A stretch of DNA of 64,000 bases from Lepus europaeus. Lineage: Eukaryota; Chordata; Mammalia; Lagomorpha; Leporidae. The position numbers were made by a program, and so were the translations under genes. The notes beneath the pieces are model-generated. The model was not told the origin of the DNA. It ran no database searches and was given only the letters and a program-made list of their open reading frames with translations. Shown piece by piece: positions 22,271-34,799 of the stretch. Location of the stretch: positions 57,456,448-57,520,447 of the forward strand of contig NC_084835.1 in assembly GCF_033115175.1 (NCBI RefSeq), given 5' to 3'. Positions within the stretch are counted from its first letter, which is position 1; each line of letters begins with the position of its first letter.

Positions 22271-22597
22271 TTTTATTGTTAAAGATTTATTTATTTATTT
22301 GAAAAACAGAGTTACAGATAGGCAGAGGCAGAGAGAGAGAGAGGGGTCTTTCATCCACTGGTTCGCTTCCCAAATAGCTGCAACAGCTGGAGCTGGGCTG
22401 ATCTGAAGTAAGAGCTGCTTCTGGGTCTCCCACGCAGGTGCAGGGGCCCAAGGACTTAGGCCATCTTCTACTGCTTTCCCAGGCCATAGCAGAGAGCTGG
22501 GTCGGAAGTGAAGCAGCTGAAACTAGAACAGGCGCCCATGTGGGATGCTGGCACTGCAGATGGTGGCTTTACAAGCTACTCCACAGCGCTGGCCACC
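22271..22597 (-). mobile_element. C-repeat SINE abutting the previous copy
   Basis: Perfect 15-base duplication cccacatttatttta at 22256-22270 and 22598-22612. Head ending gcgctggcca. Confidence 0.92.
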
Positions 22598-22849
22598 CCC
22601 ACATTTATTTTAACATAACCCTACTGTGTCACCCATTTTGGGGTATATGATTTGAGTTTATTCCAGAGTCAGGGATGGGTTCATGTGTTTTTATTCACAT
22701 GCCCCATCTGCATAGTGTTATCTGCAGTTTCCAAATGTCTTGCCTAAAAGAAGTGATTTGACCATATTCCAGCAAGGGCAGGGGAAGCCTGGTCTGGACA
22801 GAACCAAGAGAAAATGGGGACAGGGTCCATGGTAGCCTCCCTAGCTTGT

Positions 22850-23152
22850 GCTGAGTTTGTATTGTTTGAAAGCAGAGTAACAGACAGGGCGAGAAACAAA
22901 GACAGAGATCTTCTATCCTCTGGTTCACTCCCCAAATGGCTGTAAAGGCTGGGGCTGGGTCTTACCCAAGCCAGTAGCCTAAAACTCTTTCTGGGTCTCA
23001 AACATGGGTGGCAGGGGCCTATGTTTTGCTACTTTCCTACATGCATTGGCAGGGAGCTGGATAGCGGCTTAAACCGCTGTGCCATGTTGGCGACCCTGAT
23101 GCTGGTGTCTTAACCGGCATGTTAACCGCCTGGCCAAACACCTGCCCCTCGC
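22850..23152 (-). mobile_element. C-repeat SINE with two head-like ends
   Basis: Body is normal up to ggagctggatagcggc. Then two head-like segments follow one another (gcttaaaccgctgtgccat... and ...gatgctggtgtcttaaccgg...). It suggests a chimera of two diverged copies or an internal rearrangement. Confidence 0.7.
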
Positions 23153-23560
23153 GTATTATTTTGAAAACCCATTTACACACAGCCCAAGAATAACCAATGA
23201 AGTTAATTGGTATCTGATCAGGGTTAGTCTCCCCTGTGGATACTGCTGTAGGTCTCAGAGTAGAAGAATTCAGCTGCTGATAGAGCCATTGAACACATTT
23301 AGAGTAACTTTCTTCCCTGTCACAGCTTCTCAGCCTTATGGAGGTAGATAGTATTTATCATTTTCAGAAAGACAAAATAAATGGAAAGGATTAGGTATCT
23401 GTTGCTTAATTGTAAATCAAATCGGTTTGTCAAGACAGATGGGCAGGGCCCTGGAGTCTTATGTTTGCCTTGTTGTTTTGGAAATGGCTTTGCTGTTTAT
23501 TTATCTTCAGATATAAGCAGGTTGCTTTGAGCTTTTCCTCTGGGAGATGTTGCTACTTGC

Positions 23561-23561
<1 letters not shown>
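23153..23561. other. Unannotated intronic DNA
   Basis: Nothing recognised. Confidence 0.4.
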
Positions 23562-23597
<36 letters not shown>

Positions 23598-23893
23598 GAT
23601 TGATTTGCAAGGCAGAGTTGCTGAGAGAGGAAGAAAGACAGACCTTCCATCCGCTGGCTCACTCCCTAAATGGCTGCAAAGGCCAGAGATCAGTCAGGCT
23701 GAAGCCAGGAGCATGAAATTCCATCCTGGCCTCCCACATGGGTGGCAGGTGCCCAAGCATTTGTGCCATCTTCTGCTGCTTTTCCAGGTGCATTAGCAGG
23801 AAGCCGGATCAGAGATGGAGGAGGTGGGACTCCGGCTGGCACTCATATTGGATGCTGATATTGAAGACAGTGCTGCAGCACCATAGAGGACCC
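23562..23893 (-). mobile_element. C-repeat SINE
   Basis: T30 tail complement at 23562-23592 followed by aagattgattgatttgc, standard body, degraded head. Confidence 0.87.
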
Positions 23894-24293
23894 ATCACTT
23901 GGAATTTAAGAACCTCCATTCACAGCTAGCGTCTGCCCTTTACTGTGTGATCAGAGTTGTTTTTGCTGTCCCCTTTCCTTCCTGTACAATGGTCATCTGA
24001 GTACTTCCTCACACAGCACACCTCCCTTCACCCCCTGCAGGTGCCCCATCACTTCACCTGCATAATGCTGAACAGATGAGCGGGGTTGCCTGGAGAATGT
24101 CTTACCTGAAATTAAGAGATGAGCAGGTAGTACCAGGGACCATGGGATTCCTAGGGCAGCAACTCAGTGCCTTCCTATTCAGGAGTTAGTGAGTGTCATG
24201 GGGGTGTATGCGTTCATAATCAGTTTTTTTTTTTTTTCCAACCCTTGTCACCTAATGTTCCAGGTCTCCAGAGTCTCATTTTCTGATTAAATC
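23894..24293. other. Unannotated intronic DNA
   Basis: A T12 run near 24224-24237. Nothing else recognised. Confidence 0.4.
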
Positions 24294-24541
24294 ATGTTGG
24301 CACCAGAGCTGTGACAAAGTAGGCTAACCTTCCGCCTGCGGCACCAGCATCCCATATGGGGGCCAGTTGGTGTCCCCACTGCTCCTCTTCTGACTCAGCT
24401 CTCTGCTATGGCCTGGGAAAGCAGTAGAAGATGGGCCAAGCCCTTGGCCCCTGCACCCGCGTGGGAGACCTGGAGCTCCTGGCTCCTGGCTCCTGATTGG
24501 CTTAGCTGTGGCCATTTGTGAAGTAAACCAGCAGATGGGAG

Positions 24542-24577
<36 letters not shown>

Positions 24578-24612
24578 CTCTGCCTCTCAAATAAATAAAT
24601 AAATATTTTAAA
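24294..24612 (+). mobile_element. C-repeat SINE
   Basis: One of only six sense-strand SINEs in the intron. Head tgttggcaccagagctgtga (diverged), a pure (CT)n tract about 24545-24573 and AAATAAATAAATAAAT tail. Confidence 0.88.
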
Positions 24613-24691
24613 AAATCACACGTTCTCCCTAGATCTAGATGAGTGGTAAGTGGTGTTTTCTTTGTTTTTCTGATCCTACACCATCATTTTC

Positions 24692-25040
24692 TCTCTTTTT
24701 TAAAAGATTTATTTATTTATTTGAAATGCAGAGTTAGAGAGGGGCAGAGAGAGAGAGAGAGACAGAGACAGAGAGAGAGAGAAGTCTTCCATCAGCTGGT
24801 TCATTCCCCAAGTGGCTGGAACAGTAGGAGCTAAGCCGATTCGAAGCCAGGAGCCAGGAGCTTTTTCTGGGTCTCCCACAGTGGGTACAGGAGCCCAAGC
24901 ACTTAGGCCATCTTCTGCTTTCCCAGGCCATAGAAGAGAGCTGGATTGGAGAGGAGCAGATGGGACCTGAACCGATGCCCGTATGGGATGCCAGGACTGC
25001 AGATGCTGGCTTTACCTGCTATGCCACAGCGCCAGCCCCA
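24692..25040 (-). mobile_element. C-repeat SINE
   Basis: Duplication accatcattttc at 24680-24691 and 25041-25052. Head ending gcgccagcccc. Confidence 0.92.
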
Positions 25041-25052
25041 ACCATCATTTTC

Positions 25053-25837
25053 ATTACTTAATTTAATTTCATTACTTAATAGAATTTTATTGAACATTTT
25101 AACATGTTCAAAATAAATAAGTAACACAATTAACATGACATTTTCCTTTTGGGTCCTTGTGTTACCTCATGGTTAATTTTAAGTCAATTACCCGGCACCC
25201 AAAGTGTGTATTTTTTTTTTTTTTGCATTATTACTCAGGGGAAGCTAGAATCTGATAAACACACCTGCATATTTGAGATGAATTGATTAACAATAGGTGA
25301 TAGCATGTGTGTAATGTACATTACATTTTGCAAGATTTGTAGATTTAAGCAGTGGTTTTGGGGACATGGGATCAGGCAAATCAAATGAAGAAAATATGCT
25401 ACTGAATGGGAACTAAATACAAAGCTACATTGGAAAAATATTTATAAAATATTTGCCTACAGCATGGAAGTTTGTCACATGCCTGAGACTCTACACTTGG
25501 CCTTCCAGACCCATCCGGGATATGGTATCAAAGGGACGAGGAGACTTGAAGGACATTCTAACTCCCCATGCACAGCCCATCATACATGTAATTTTTAACA
25601 AGTTCATAATTTTTGAGCAGTGCAATAATCATCTAATGAGAATACAACATTTTGCTGAATTATTTTTATAACATAAAAGGTTGCATTTTTATTGTTTTTG
25701 AAAAAAACTATATCTTGATAGTTACCATTTTAAAAATGTTTTCCTGTCTCTTACAGAACACACACACACAACGCACATTTTTGGTTGCCTTTTCTTCATA
25801 TGGGTTGGTGAAGTTTTCCAATTATTACTTACCATTT
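25053..25837. other. AT-rich unannotated intronic DNA
   Basis: No repeat or gene recognised apart from short T runs and a (CA) run at 25760-25770. Confidence 0.4.
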
Positions 25838-25869
25838 AAAAAAAATCTTCATTTCCTCTACTGGAAAAG

Positions 25870-25919
<50 letters not shown>

Positions 25920-26194
25920 CAGAGAGACAGAGAGGGACAGAGAGATATTAAGATCTTCTATCTGCGGTTCACTCCCCAAATGCCTGCAAACACCAGGACT
26001 GGACAAGTTTGAAGCCAGGATCCCAGAATTCCTTCTGGGTCTGCCACATGGTAGCAGGGGCCCAAGCAGTTGAGCCCTTGTCTGCTGCCTCTGAGGGTGC
26101 ATTAGCAGGAAACTGGATCAGAAGCAGAGGCAGGACTCAAACTAGGTACTCTGATGTGGGATGTGGGTGTCCCCACTGTACCACAATGCCTGAT
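25838..26194 (-). mobile_element. C-repeat SINE with expanded GA tract
   Basis: Imperfect (GA)n/(GACAGA)n tract at 25869-25945, diverged body, head ending cacaatgcctgatac. Confidence 0.85.
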
Positions 26195-26280
26195 ACATTT
26201 GATATTTTTGAGTTCTTTTGTTCTGTACTGGCTGGGCACAAGTCTGCATTAAACTGGGATATTAAGGATGGATAGACTAG

Positions 26281-26401
26281 GATAGTTTAAAGAGTTTGGA
26301 AAAAAATGGAATTAAAACATGTTTATTTTAGTGCAAAAATTTGAAATCCATGTATAGTTTTTTTGTAATTCGCATTTTTTCATGAAAGTTTTGAAGAACT
26401 T
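26281..26401. mobile_element. Mariner-type MITE, full length
   Basis: Left ggatagtttaaagagtttgg and right tcatgaaagttttgaagaac are degraded inverted repeats. The centre aaaatttgaaatccatgtat matches the other copies. Confidence 0.7.
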
Positions 26402-28350
26402 TGTTTCATCTGTTTTGTATGCGAATTGGCAAGTTTTAGGTAATTTTAGAGAAAAGGAGTGCATTTGGTCTAGCTGTGCACTGAGTCTACCAGTACCAAG
26501 TGTTGTGACTTGAGGGGTTAGAGGGGACTTTCTGTTGAGATATCACCAGGCATTGGAGGAGGACGGCTTATCACTCCCTGATAGGAGACTTCAGCTGCTC
26601 TGTCACAGAGTTATCAATTCTGCCACCCAAACTCAGATGATTGTCCTCTCAGGGTTTTTTCCAACTCTGAACCCTACAACCCACTATAATTCTGACGGCC
26701 AACCCCAGGCATCAGTGTGTATTCCCCCTGAAGGCTTCTCTGGTGTGCTTGGAACAGGCCATGGCCAAGTGACCAAAGTGTCCTTTCGCTCCTTGATCTG
26801 CACTTTTGCAGTGGGACTGTTGGAGCCACTACCCTTATATGCAAGGCTGTTTAAACCAAATGCGCTGAGCATGGATGTTCCTCCACGTTTGCCCTTGCTC
26901 ATCTCAGCCCATGTGTGCCCTAGTTTCACCTCCTGTGTCTCCTGCAGCAGAGAGAACCCGGGGCCTCCATCTCGGCCTCTTTCACCTTTTGTGGCCTCCA
27001 GCTAGTGAAAGGCCACCCCCTAACATTACTTCTTGAGTGAAGGAGAGTGGGGCTTTTTCAGTGGCCAATTACATTCCAGCCTTAGCCTCAGTCACATCAG
27101 GCAACCCACTGTTGTTGTTCTCACCTTAAGTACATCGCTTGGCTGTTAGTCCAGCAAGCTTGTACCTCTGTCCTGGTAGCAAGTAGGTTCTTTTTTCCTG
27201 TTCACTGATGTTCCTTTCAACCAATTCTAAGCAAAGATAGTTCTATGCCTCATGAGTCCTCTTTTCAGTACAAAAATCTGGCTAGGCAAGATATAGGTGG
27301 TCTGGAGTCGATCTGTTCACTCTGTGCTCTGAGGTCTTCCAGGAAGGTGGTCTTGCTCTGTCCCCCTGCGGGCTTGTGTCCATCCTGATGGTGCAGACGG
27401 CCTGTGCTGCATCCGCTTCGAGTTGGAAGATGGGGAGAGAATCGCGGAAGGGACACCACTCCTTCCCCACCCGTAAGGTTACAGCCCGGAAGGTGCATCA
27501 GTCACTGCTGCTTGCCTCCCATTAGCCTGGACTTAATGGTATTATCCACCTTCCCATTGCTAAGGGGTCTGGAAAATGCCATCCTCATCTCGGTGGAATA
27601 GTGTGCTCAGCTAAAATGGAAGGTGGGTCTGTGGCAGTGAGAGGCAATGGCATTTGTATGCAGACATCCACTGTGCCTCCTGCCTGTGAAGCTAGCATGA
27701 TGTCTTGTAGACGTGGATGATTTTTTTTTTCTTAGACCCCACTGCACTGCTCTGTTACCTGTAGCTAGACTCAAGTCCCCATAGTTCCTAATAGTAAAGG
27801 CCCAAGTGTGACCCAGGAGAATGTGTGTTTTGTCTGAAAGGACAGCAAGGCTTCTCCTAATTTATGCATGCAGGTATCTGGGGAATATGTATGGGGATGG
27901 TTGTGAGTGTGTAGAATGATCATGGGAGGAGCATGAAGGTGGAACAGATGAGTTGACTGATAGGGGCCCATTAAGCAGAGCTTCTGGATTCAGTGTTGTG
28001 AGTTGAGGGGTTAGAGGGGGCTCTAACTGGTTGCCTGGTTGGTTGGTTGAAACATGGGCCAGAAGGTGGCCTACACAGAGTGAGGCTGAAGTGCCAGAGG
28101 GCATTGGTTCACTGCAGAGGAAGGGACCCAGAGGCTTAGGGAGCTTTCACCACGACAGTGAGAAGCAAATGTGTGAGGGGAGCCCCAGCATCCATGAAGG
28201 GCACTGCGGATGCTCCTCTGTGTGGGTCAGGAATGACAGTGGGTGGCAAGGGCCAAGTTCTGGTACTAAGTTGTGGGTGTGGTCACCAGTAGGGCAGTAA
28301 GACTGACATTTTAACTGAATGAAAGAGGGAGCTGTCAAATTGTAGATGTA
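26402..28350. other. Unannotated intronic DNA
   Basis: No repeat family recognised. A 156-aa plus-strand ORF at 26535-27005 has no domain I recognise. The phrase gtgttgtgacttgaggggttagaggggact at 26499-26528 recurs with small changes at 27992-28021, a local duplication of about 30 bases. Confidence 0.45.
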
Positions 28351-28677
28351 GGGCCATCATTGTGGCATATCAGGTAAAGCCACTGCCTGCAGTGCCAGCA
28401 TCCCATATGGGTGCCAATTTGAGTCCAGGCTACTCTACTTCTGATCCAGCTCTCTGCTGTGGCCTGGGAAGCAGTGGAAGATGGCCCGGGTCCTTGGGCC
28501 CCTGAACCCACGTGAGAGACCCTGAGGAGGCTCCTGGATCCTGGCTTCAGATCCGTACAGCTCTGGCCTTTGTGGCTAGTTGGAGATTGAACCAGTGGTT
28601 CATTCTGCCAGTGGATGGTTCACTCTGCCTCTTTGTAACCCTGACTTTCAAATAAATAAATACATCTTTTAAAAAAC
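28351..28677 (+). mobile_element. C-repeat SINE
   Basis: Head gggccatcattgtggcatat and ctttcaaataaataaataca tail. Duplication tgtagatg at 28341-28348 and 28678-28685. Confidence 0.9.
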
Positions 28678-28685
28678 TGTAGATG

Positions 28686-30579
28686 CAGGTTAATCTTGAT
28701 GACAGGGGGTTGGGAGGGTCACAATATCCCTGGGCATTTGGAGATTTATTGGAGAGAGACCTATGCAGAAAATGGCTCATCCTTCTTAAGGCCAGTTCTA
28801 TATGCAGGAAACAATGCAGCAGACTGCAAATGTATGGTGTATGCCAGAGCCTAGGTATGCAGGAGGCTGTAGCGTCCAGGTGCGTGTAAATGCAACCTGC
28901 ACACGATGACACACACATAATGACAAAAGTGTCTGGCACACCTTGCAGAATGTGTTCCTGCCATTGAGTGACATGTGACTGTTCTCAATAAATAGTGGCT
29001 CTTGTGATTAGTTCCAGACTCTGAACAGTTAGGTGTTATGATTCATTAATAAAATGTGCTAAGCTGAGGACCTACTCATCAAGAGCCACACAGTTTCCAT
29101 GGGCAGACAATTAAGAGTTGCAGTTGACTTACAAGGAAGTCTTGGACCACGACCTGTTGAAAGTTGAGGATGGTCTTGTCCTTGCTGCCCCACCTGACCA
29201 TCAGATGCACTGGGAAGCGTCTGAGCCATTGCTCTTTGTTACCTTAAAACAATGTGACAGCTTGTTACCTGTGAAACAGTGTGAGTTCCTGGGCAGAAAC
29301 GCTCCTCTGATCCTCCCATGGTGCCTTGTTCCTACTCCTGACAGTTTTGTACTTGGTGAAGTGATTTCTCTCTCCCTTCCATGTGTCTGCAGGAGCAGGA
29401 ACCCTGTGCCACTCCTGTTGCTATTCCCAGCACTAAACCTACTGCCTAACATATAGTGGCCATTTAAAAATATACTTTCTGAGTTGCAGATTTTTCTAAC
29501 TCTGAAACTATCTGATCATTGCAATTCAGCTGTTTACAAGGGCTGTAACCCACAGTGAGCACTGAAGTCAGTTTGCCAATTGACTAATTAAAGCATTCAC
29601 TCACTAAAATTTTTCTCTTGAATATCTTAGAAGTCAGAAAATAGGATTAGGTCTAACTTTCTGTAGTTATTGCTTTTTACGTCTTTGAATTTAAATTTGT
29701 GACATTTATGTTTACTCTCTGTGACTTTCAAAAGGTGAATTTTCTCACTATGAAAATTTAACGCCTTTTACTTGCTTTGCAGTGAATAGTGATGGCAAAA
29801 TCTATTTGGCCATGGTGAAGATTGCCAGGCGAATCATCCTTGAACTGCATATCATTTTTAAAAATGTTTTAAGCTTTCCTGGAACCACACACATCGATCT
29901 GTTTTCTCTTGTGGTCAAATCCTCTAGGTGAGCAGATTTGGCCGCAGGTGCAGAAAAGGAGCAGGAAGGAAGACCCTTAACAAACTGGTGATTTTGACCC
30001 CAAGCACCACGGAAATGAATTCTAGAGATGAGCACACTTGAGTCCTCAGTGTTTCTGCCACTTTCCCCCTCCTTCTGCTTCCCACAAATCACACTTGCCT
30101 ACTCGCACAGTCTGGCCTCAGGAGCGTGCACCACGGGGAGCTTCCAGACGGAGAGTAGCTGGCAAAGACACCCCAGTCTGATGTTGTCCTGAACAAACCT
30201 ATACCCTGTTAAAAATGAGCCCTGTCGCCTTGGCTAGTCTCAGAAGCTCTGCGTTCCCCAGGGATATCATCCATAGAACGAGGTGTTTCAAGGCTGAGGT
30301 GTTTCAAACATTTTCACGATGTAAAAAGGTGTGACTATAAATCACTACTTTTAAACCAACACACCAGAATATTTACTTCTAAATCACTCTGGTCCATTAA
30401 TTATTTTTGGACTTGCCCTCCAAGAAAGGTTAGGAAATAAATGCTCAAAAGAAAATAAATTTTTGTCATGTTGCTATTTGATGGAACAATTTTCAGAACT
30501 GTTGGTAACAAAGGAGAAATACTCTTGTTGAGGCTTTGCAATCTTCCTATTTCAGTGACCCTCTCTCATTTACTTCCTT
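28686..30579. other. Unannotated intronic DNA
   Basis: Nearly 1.9 kb without a young SINE or recognisable gene. Short ORFs only. Confidence 0.4.
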
Positions 30580-30905
30580 TTTTTAAGATTTATTTATTTA
30601 TTTATTTGAAAGTCATAGTTACATAGAGAGAGAGAGAGAGATGTGGAGAGAGAGAGAGAGAGGTCTTCCATCTGCTGGCTGCAACGGCCCTAGCTGATCC
30701 GATCCTAAGCCAGGAGCCAGGATTCTCCTCGGGGTCTCCCATGCAGGGTGCAGGGGCCCAAGGACCTGGGCCATCTTCCACGGTATCCCAGGCCGTAGCA
30801 GAGAGCTGGATCGGAAGTGGAGCAGCCAGGACTTGAACCAGCACGCATATGGGATGCCAGCACTGCAGGCGGTAGCTTTGCCTGCTAGGCCACAGTGCCG
30901 GCTCC
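30580..30905 (-). mobile_element. C-repeat SINE
   Basis: Tail complement tttttttaagatttattta, head ending cagtgccggctc. Flanking ctctca[tc]t[tc]act duplication, imperfect. Confidence 0.9.
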
Positions 30906-31395
30906 TCTCACTCACTTTTAAAGCAGGGTCACACAGACTACATTGTTCCTGGAAATAAGACCAACACAATATATGCTCATATTTGGTCTGGAATGGGCTG
31001 GGTATCTTTGTGGAAATTACCACTCACATTTTGGGATCTAGCATGCATATAAAGAAAACCAGCTACCTTATAGTGATTATTTGAAGCTAAATGGTCTTCC
31101 AGGGACATAGAACTAAATACACAAGATTTGAGTCAGGGAGAGCTATTGTGAGTAAAATCTTGACTTTGATCAGCATAATATTACAGAGACTTTATACACC
31201 TTTGCGATCTTAGCTAGATAATTCTATTATCGATTAAAGGAAAGAGGAGGTAGTACCAAAACTTCAAGAACAGAGCTGTTGTCCGGATTTCAGCACTTGC
31301 TGTGGGGGTGTGAGCTTCTAGCACCTCAATGCCTCACCCTTTGTTCTTCCCTCTCAGCTTCCTCCTCTTTTATCAAATTAAATGCAAGCTCAAAA
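30906..31395. other. Unannotated intronic DNA
   Basis: Nothing recognised. Confidence 0.35.
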
Positions 31396-31399
31396 AATG

Positions 31400-31605
31400 T
31401 GCTAGTTCAAAAAGTTCACGGAAAAGAGAATTACAAGATAATCTTATTTTGCTGCAGGAAAACAAAACAAAACAAAAAATCCGTGCATTCTTTTTTCATC
31501 ATATGCATTTCTGATGAATTTTTTGAAGACCTTTCACATGCAGGCATTGCAAAGAATTTTTGCATCAAATTTAACTTATCTTTTAATTCAAAGTCCCCTT
31601 GTCTT
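31400..31605. mobile_element. Mariner-type MITE, complex copy
   Basis: Left end tagttcaaaaagttcacgg, an internal end-like motif gaattttttgaagacc at about 31516-31531, then ttttgcatcaaatttaactt. It is the longer form also suggested at 10653, with an extra end-like motif inside. The right end is lost. Confidence 0.55.
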
Positions 31606-32433
31606 GGAGTTTGCTCCCCTTAGCCAGACCTAGGTAATATTGGTTTTTGTTGGCCCTGGGACTCCATGTCAGTCTACCTGGGAAAGAGAAAGGTCTTCTT
31701 GCCTGCCACCAATCTTGCCACTCCCCTGCCAAACCAGTTGCTCTGGTCCATAGCCTGTGGCCACTCCTCTGCAGTTAGGGCAGGGGATTAGAGGTCAGAT
31801 CACAAGGCCATAGGAAGAGGGATGGCCAGAAAACGGGACTTGCTTCTTGTGAGCCAGTATTTTTCAGAAGCCTCCTTCTCCCTGGAATTCTTCATTAATG
31901 ACCACAAACCTCTTTAGCCAGAATTTTCACAGCATCATCAGTTTCACTGCAGAGTATCATGGTGTTTGCTGTTGCATTGCTCGGGTCACATTGCATTTCT
32001 GGTCCCTGAATGCTCTGCCCAACAGCTCCCCACTCCACCAGCTTATCCACGGGACTCAGCTGATAATGGCTTCGGGCTATTTTCAAATATTAAAGCCACC
32101 AGGGAAGTTATTTTAAAGGATGTGACACAGTCCCTATGAGAATTTCTTAAACTGGATATCAAAACATTTTAAACAATTGTTGTCAGATAATTAATAACAA
32201 TAATAATCACCTTCCCAAAGGTAGAGCTTAGAAGGGAATAGAACTCAGATATTATCTTGCTCTTATGACACTGATTCGCTGTTTATTCCAAGATACCCAT
32301 GCTCAGGCTTGCAGTGAGATCTAGCTCTGCAGTGTATATTTAAACTGTTGTGCTTGTCTTCTGAGGGGGGAAGCACATGCTGGTCAGAGGAACCCTGTCT
32401 GGAAACTTTGCAGTGGGAGCTACACTACAAAGA
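31606..32433. other. Unannotated intronic DNA
   Basis: Nothing recognised. Confidence 0.4.
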
Positions 32434-32435
32434 TT

Positions 32436-32765
32436 TTTTAAAAAAATATTTATTTATTTATTTATTTGAAAGTCAGAGTTACACAGAGAGGAGAGGCAGA
32501 GAGAGAGAGAAAGGTCTTCCATCCGCTGGTTCACTCCCCAAATGACCACAACAGCTGGAGCTGTGCTGATCTGAAGCCAGGAGCCTCTTCCGCGTCTCCC
32601 ATGGGGGTACAGGGGCCCAAAGACTTGGGCCATCTTCTACTGCTTTCCCAGGCCATAGCAGAGAGCTGGATCAGAAGTGGATCAACTGGGTCTCGAACCG
32701 GTGCCCATATGGGATGCCAGCGCTTCAGGCCAGGGAGTTAACCCACTGCGCCACAGTGCTGGCCC
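32436..32765 (-). mobile_element. C-repeat SINE (first of three in a row)
   Basis: Head ending agtgctggcccc. Imperfect duplication ctacaa[at]gat at about 32425 and 32766. Confidence 0.9.
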
Positions 32766-32820
32766 CTACAATGATGTTTGATAAATGTTGATATGCGCAT
32801 AATGCATTTTCTTCTTCTTC

Positions 32821-33164
32821 TTTTTTTAAGATTTATTTATTTATTTGAAAGTCAGAGTTACACAGAGAGAGAAAGAGAGGCAGAGAGAGAGAGAGAGAGA
32901 GAGAGGTCTTCTATCTGCTGGTTCACTCTCCAATTAGTTGCAACTGCCAGAGCTGCACCAATCTGAAGCCAGGAGCCAGGAGCTTCTTCCAGGTCTCCCA
33001 CATGGGTGCAGGGGCCCAAGGACTTAGGCCATCTTCTATTGCTTTCCCAGGCCTTAGCAGAGAGCTGGCTTGGAAGTGGAGCAGCTGGGACAAGAACCAC
33101 TGTCCATAGGGGATGTTGGCACTGTAGGCAGCGGCTTAACCCGCTATGCCACAGTGCCACCCCC
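32821..33164 (-). mobile_element. C-repeat SINE inserted in the tail of the next one
   Basis: Flanked by the TTC-rich duplication ttcttcttctt (about 32810-32820 and 33165-33175). Head ending agtgccacccc. Confidence 0.88.
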
Positions 33165-33177
33165 TTCTTCTTCTTAT

Positions 33178-33218
33178 TATTATTTTTTTTAATATTTATT
33201 TACTTGAAAGAGAGATAT

Positions 33219-33288
<70 letters not shown>

Positions 33289-33542
33289 CATCCACTAGTT
33301 CACTCCCCAAATAACCATAACAGCTAGAGCTGAGCTAATCTGAAGCGAGGGGCCAAGAACTTCTGGATCTCCCTCATGGATGCAGGGGCCCACACGCTCA
33401 GGCCATCTTCTGCTGCTTTCCCACTACTTTCCCAGGGGCACTAGCAGGGAGCTGGATCTGAAGAGAGGCAGCCAGAATTCTAACAGGCACCCCTATGGCT
33501 TGTCGGTAGCTGCTTTACCAGCTACGCCACAGTGCTAGCCCC
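33178..33542 (-). mobile_element. C-repeat SINE with (GT)n(GA)n expansion
   Basis: Its target duplication aatgc[ag][tc]tttctt lies at 32801-32813 and 33543-33555, so it was already in place when the 32821-33164 copy landed in its tail. (GT)11 at 33219-33240 and (GA)22 at 33241-33284. Confidence 0.85.
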
Positions 33543-33555
33543 AATGCGCTTTCTT

Positions 33556-34799
33556 AATAAAAAAATACATTCATAGTCCACAGCTGATTTGTTCCTCCCA
33601 GTCCTTTTTAAAAACATAATCTCTGATTTTGAGTGCCTTTTCTTGTTCCCTGAAAGCTGTATACATTTCCCAGAATCCACCCGAATCCTAATCAGTAATC
33701 GAGGCCTCTGGATGGGCCCATCCTTTCCTGTCTGAAACCAGCACCGCTTTTGTCAAAGGAAATGCATGTCTGAATTCCTGTGGATTCCTATGTCTTTATC
33801 ACTTTGGGCGTTACTGCTTTCTAGGTTTCTTTTTTGGCTGTAGCTCAAAAGGAGTTTGACACATTTTTAAAAATCTTATTTTGAAGTTCTCTAAATATTA
33901 TGCTTTCTCATCTACAGATTCCTGGTTCATCTCATTTCTTAACAGAAAAATAAGGAAAGATTTGGGCTTGCCTAAGTTTTTTTTCTCCCCTCTCCTTCAA
34001 AATGAAGCAAACAGGCGGGTGAATATAAAAGGGAGGTTCAGAGGTTTTTTGTAATTCTGCAGCTTATGCTGTTTCCTCCTGGGGCATGAATTTTGTATTT
34101 TCTGTTCCTCACCAAGTCATTTGTTGTTTTTTCTCCCCTAAGGGGCTCTTTAACTTTTATGGTGTAGTTCCTGTTGGAAAATATTTTTAGTTTGCATAGA
34201 CTTTCAAAAATCTCAATCTTGCACTTTGATAAGTGAGAGATCAAGAATTTCATGGCTACATATTTTTGAGAAACACTGGGCTACATAAATTCAATATTCG
34301 GTATGGCAGGCTGCTCGGAGCTCAGTGTGTACCTCGGATTCTGAGTGTCTAAGGTTTTAGTAGGGGAGGCAGTGTTTCCCAAATCTATATGACCATAAGA
34401 CCTCTGTTTGTTTTCCTTGGCACTGATGTTCTGGGATGCACGTCAGAAAATTCTGGACTTTTGGAATTATTGGGCCAACTGTGGCCCAAGGAAGGAATTT
34501 ATTTGGGGCATAAGGGGTCTTCTGGAAGAGCCCAAATCTCTTTTATAGGTTTGAACATGAAGCCAGTTGTGTTTGGTGGTCACAGCAGAACCTGCCAGAG
34601 GAGAGAATTGAGGGGTCGGTGCTGGGGACTTCCATTTGCACTATTGTTTATTTTAAAGCAAGTGAAGTAGTTAAAAGGAGGCAAACAGTCTTAGAGACTA
34701 GATATCCCAACAGCTGTACAAGCCTTGCCAATAGTCAGGCTGTGCACATCTCCAGGCCTAGCAGCAAGATGGAGAAAAACCCAGGAGGTTCAACGAGGG
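33556..34799. other. Unannotated intronic DNA
   Basis: Nothing recognised; mixed composition, short ORFs only. Confidence 0.4.

Noticed and set aside
25869..25945. CRISPR-like periodicity
   Set aside because: It is a GA/GACA microsatellite inside a SINE; there are no spaced direct repeats anywhere in this vertebrate DNA.
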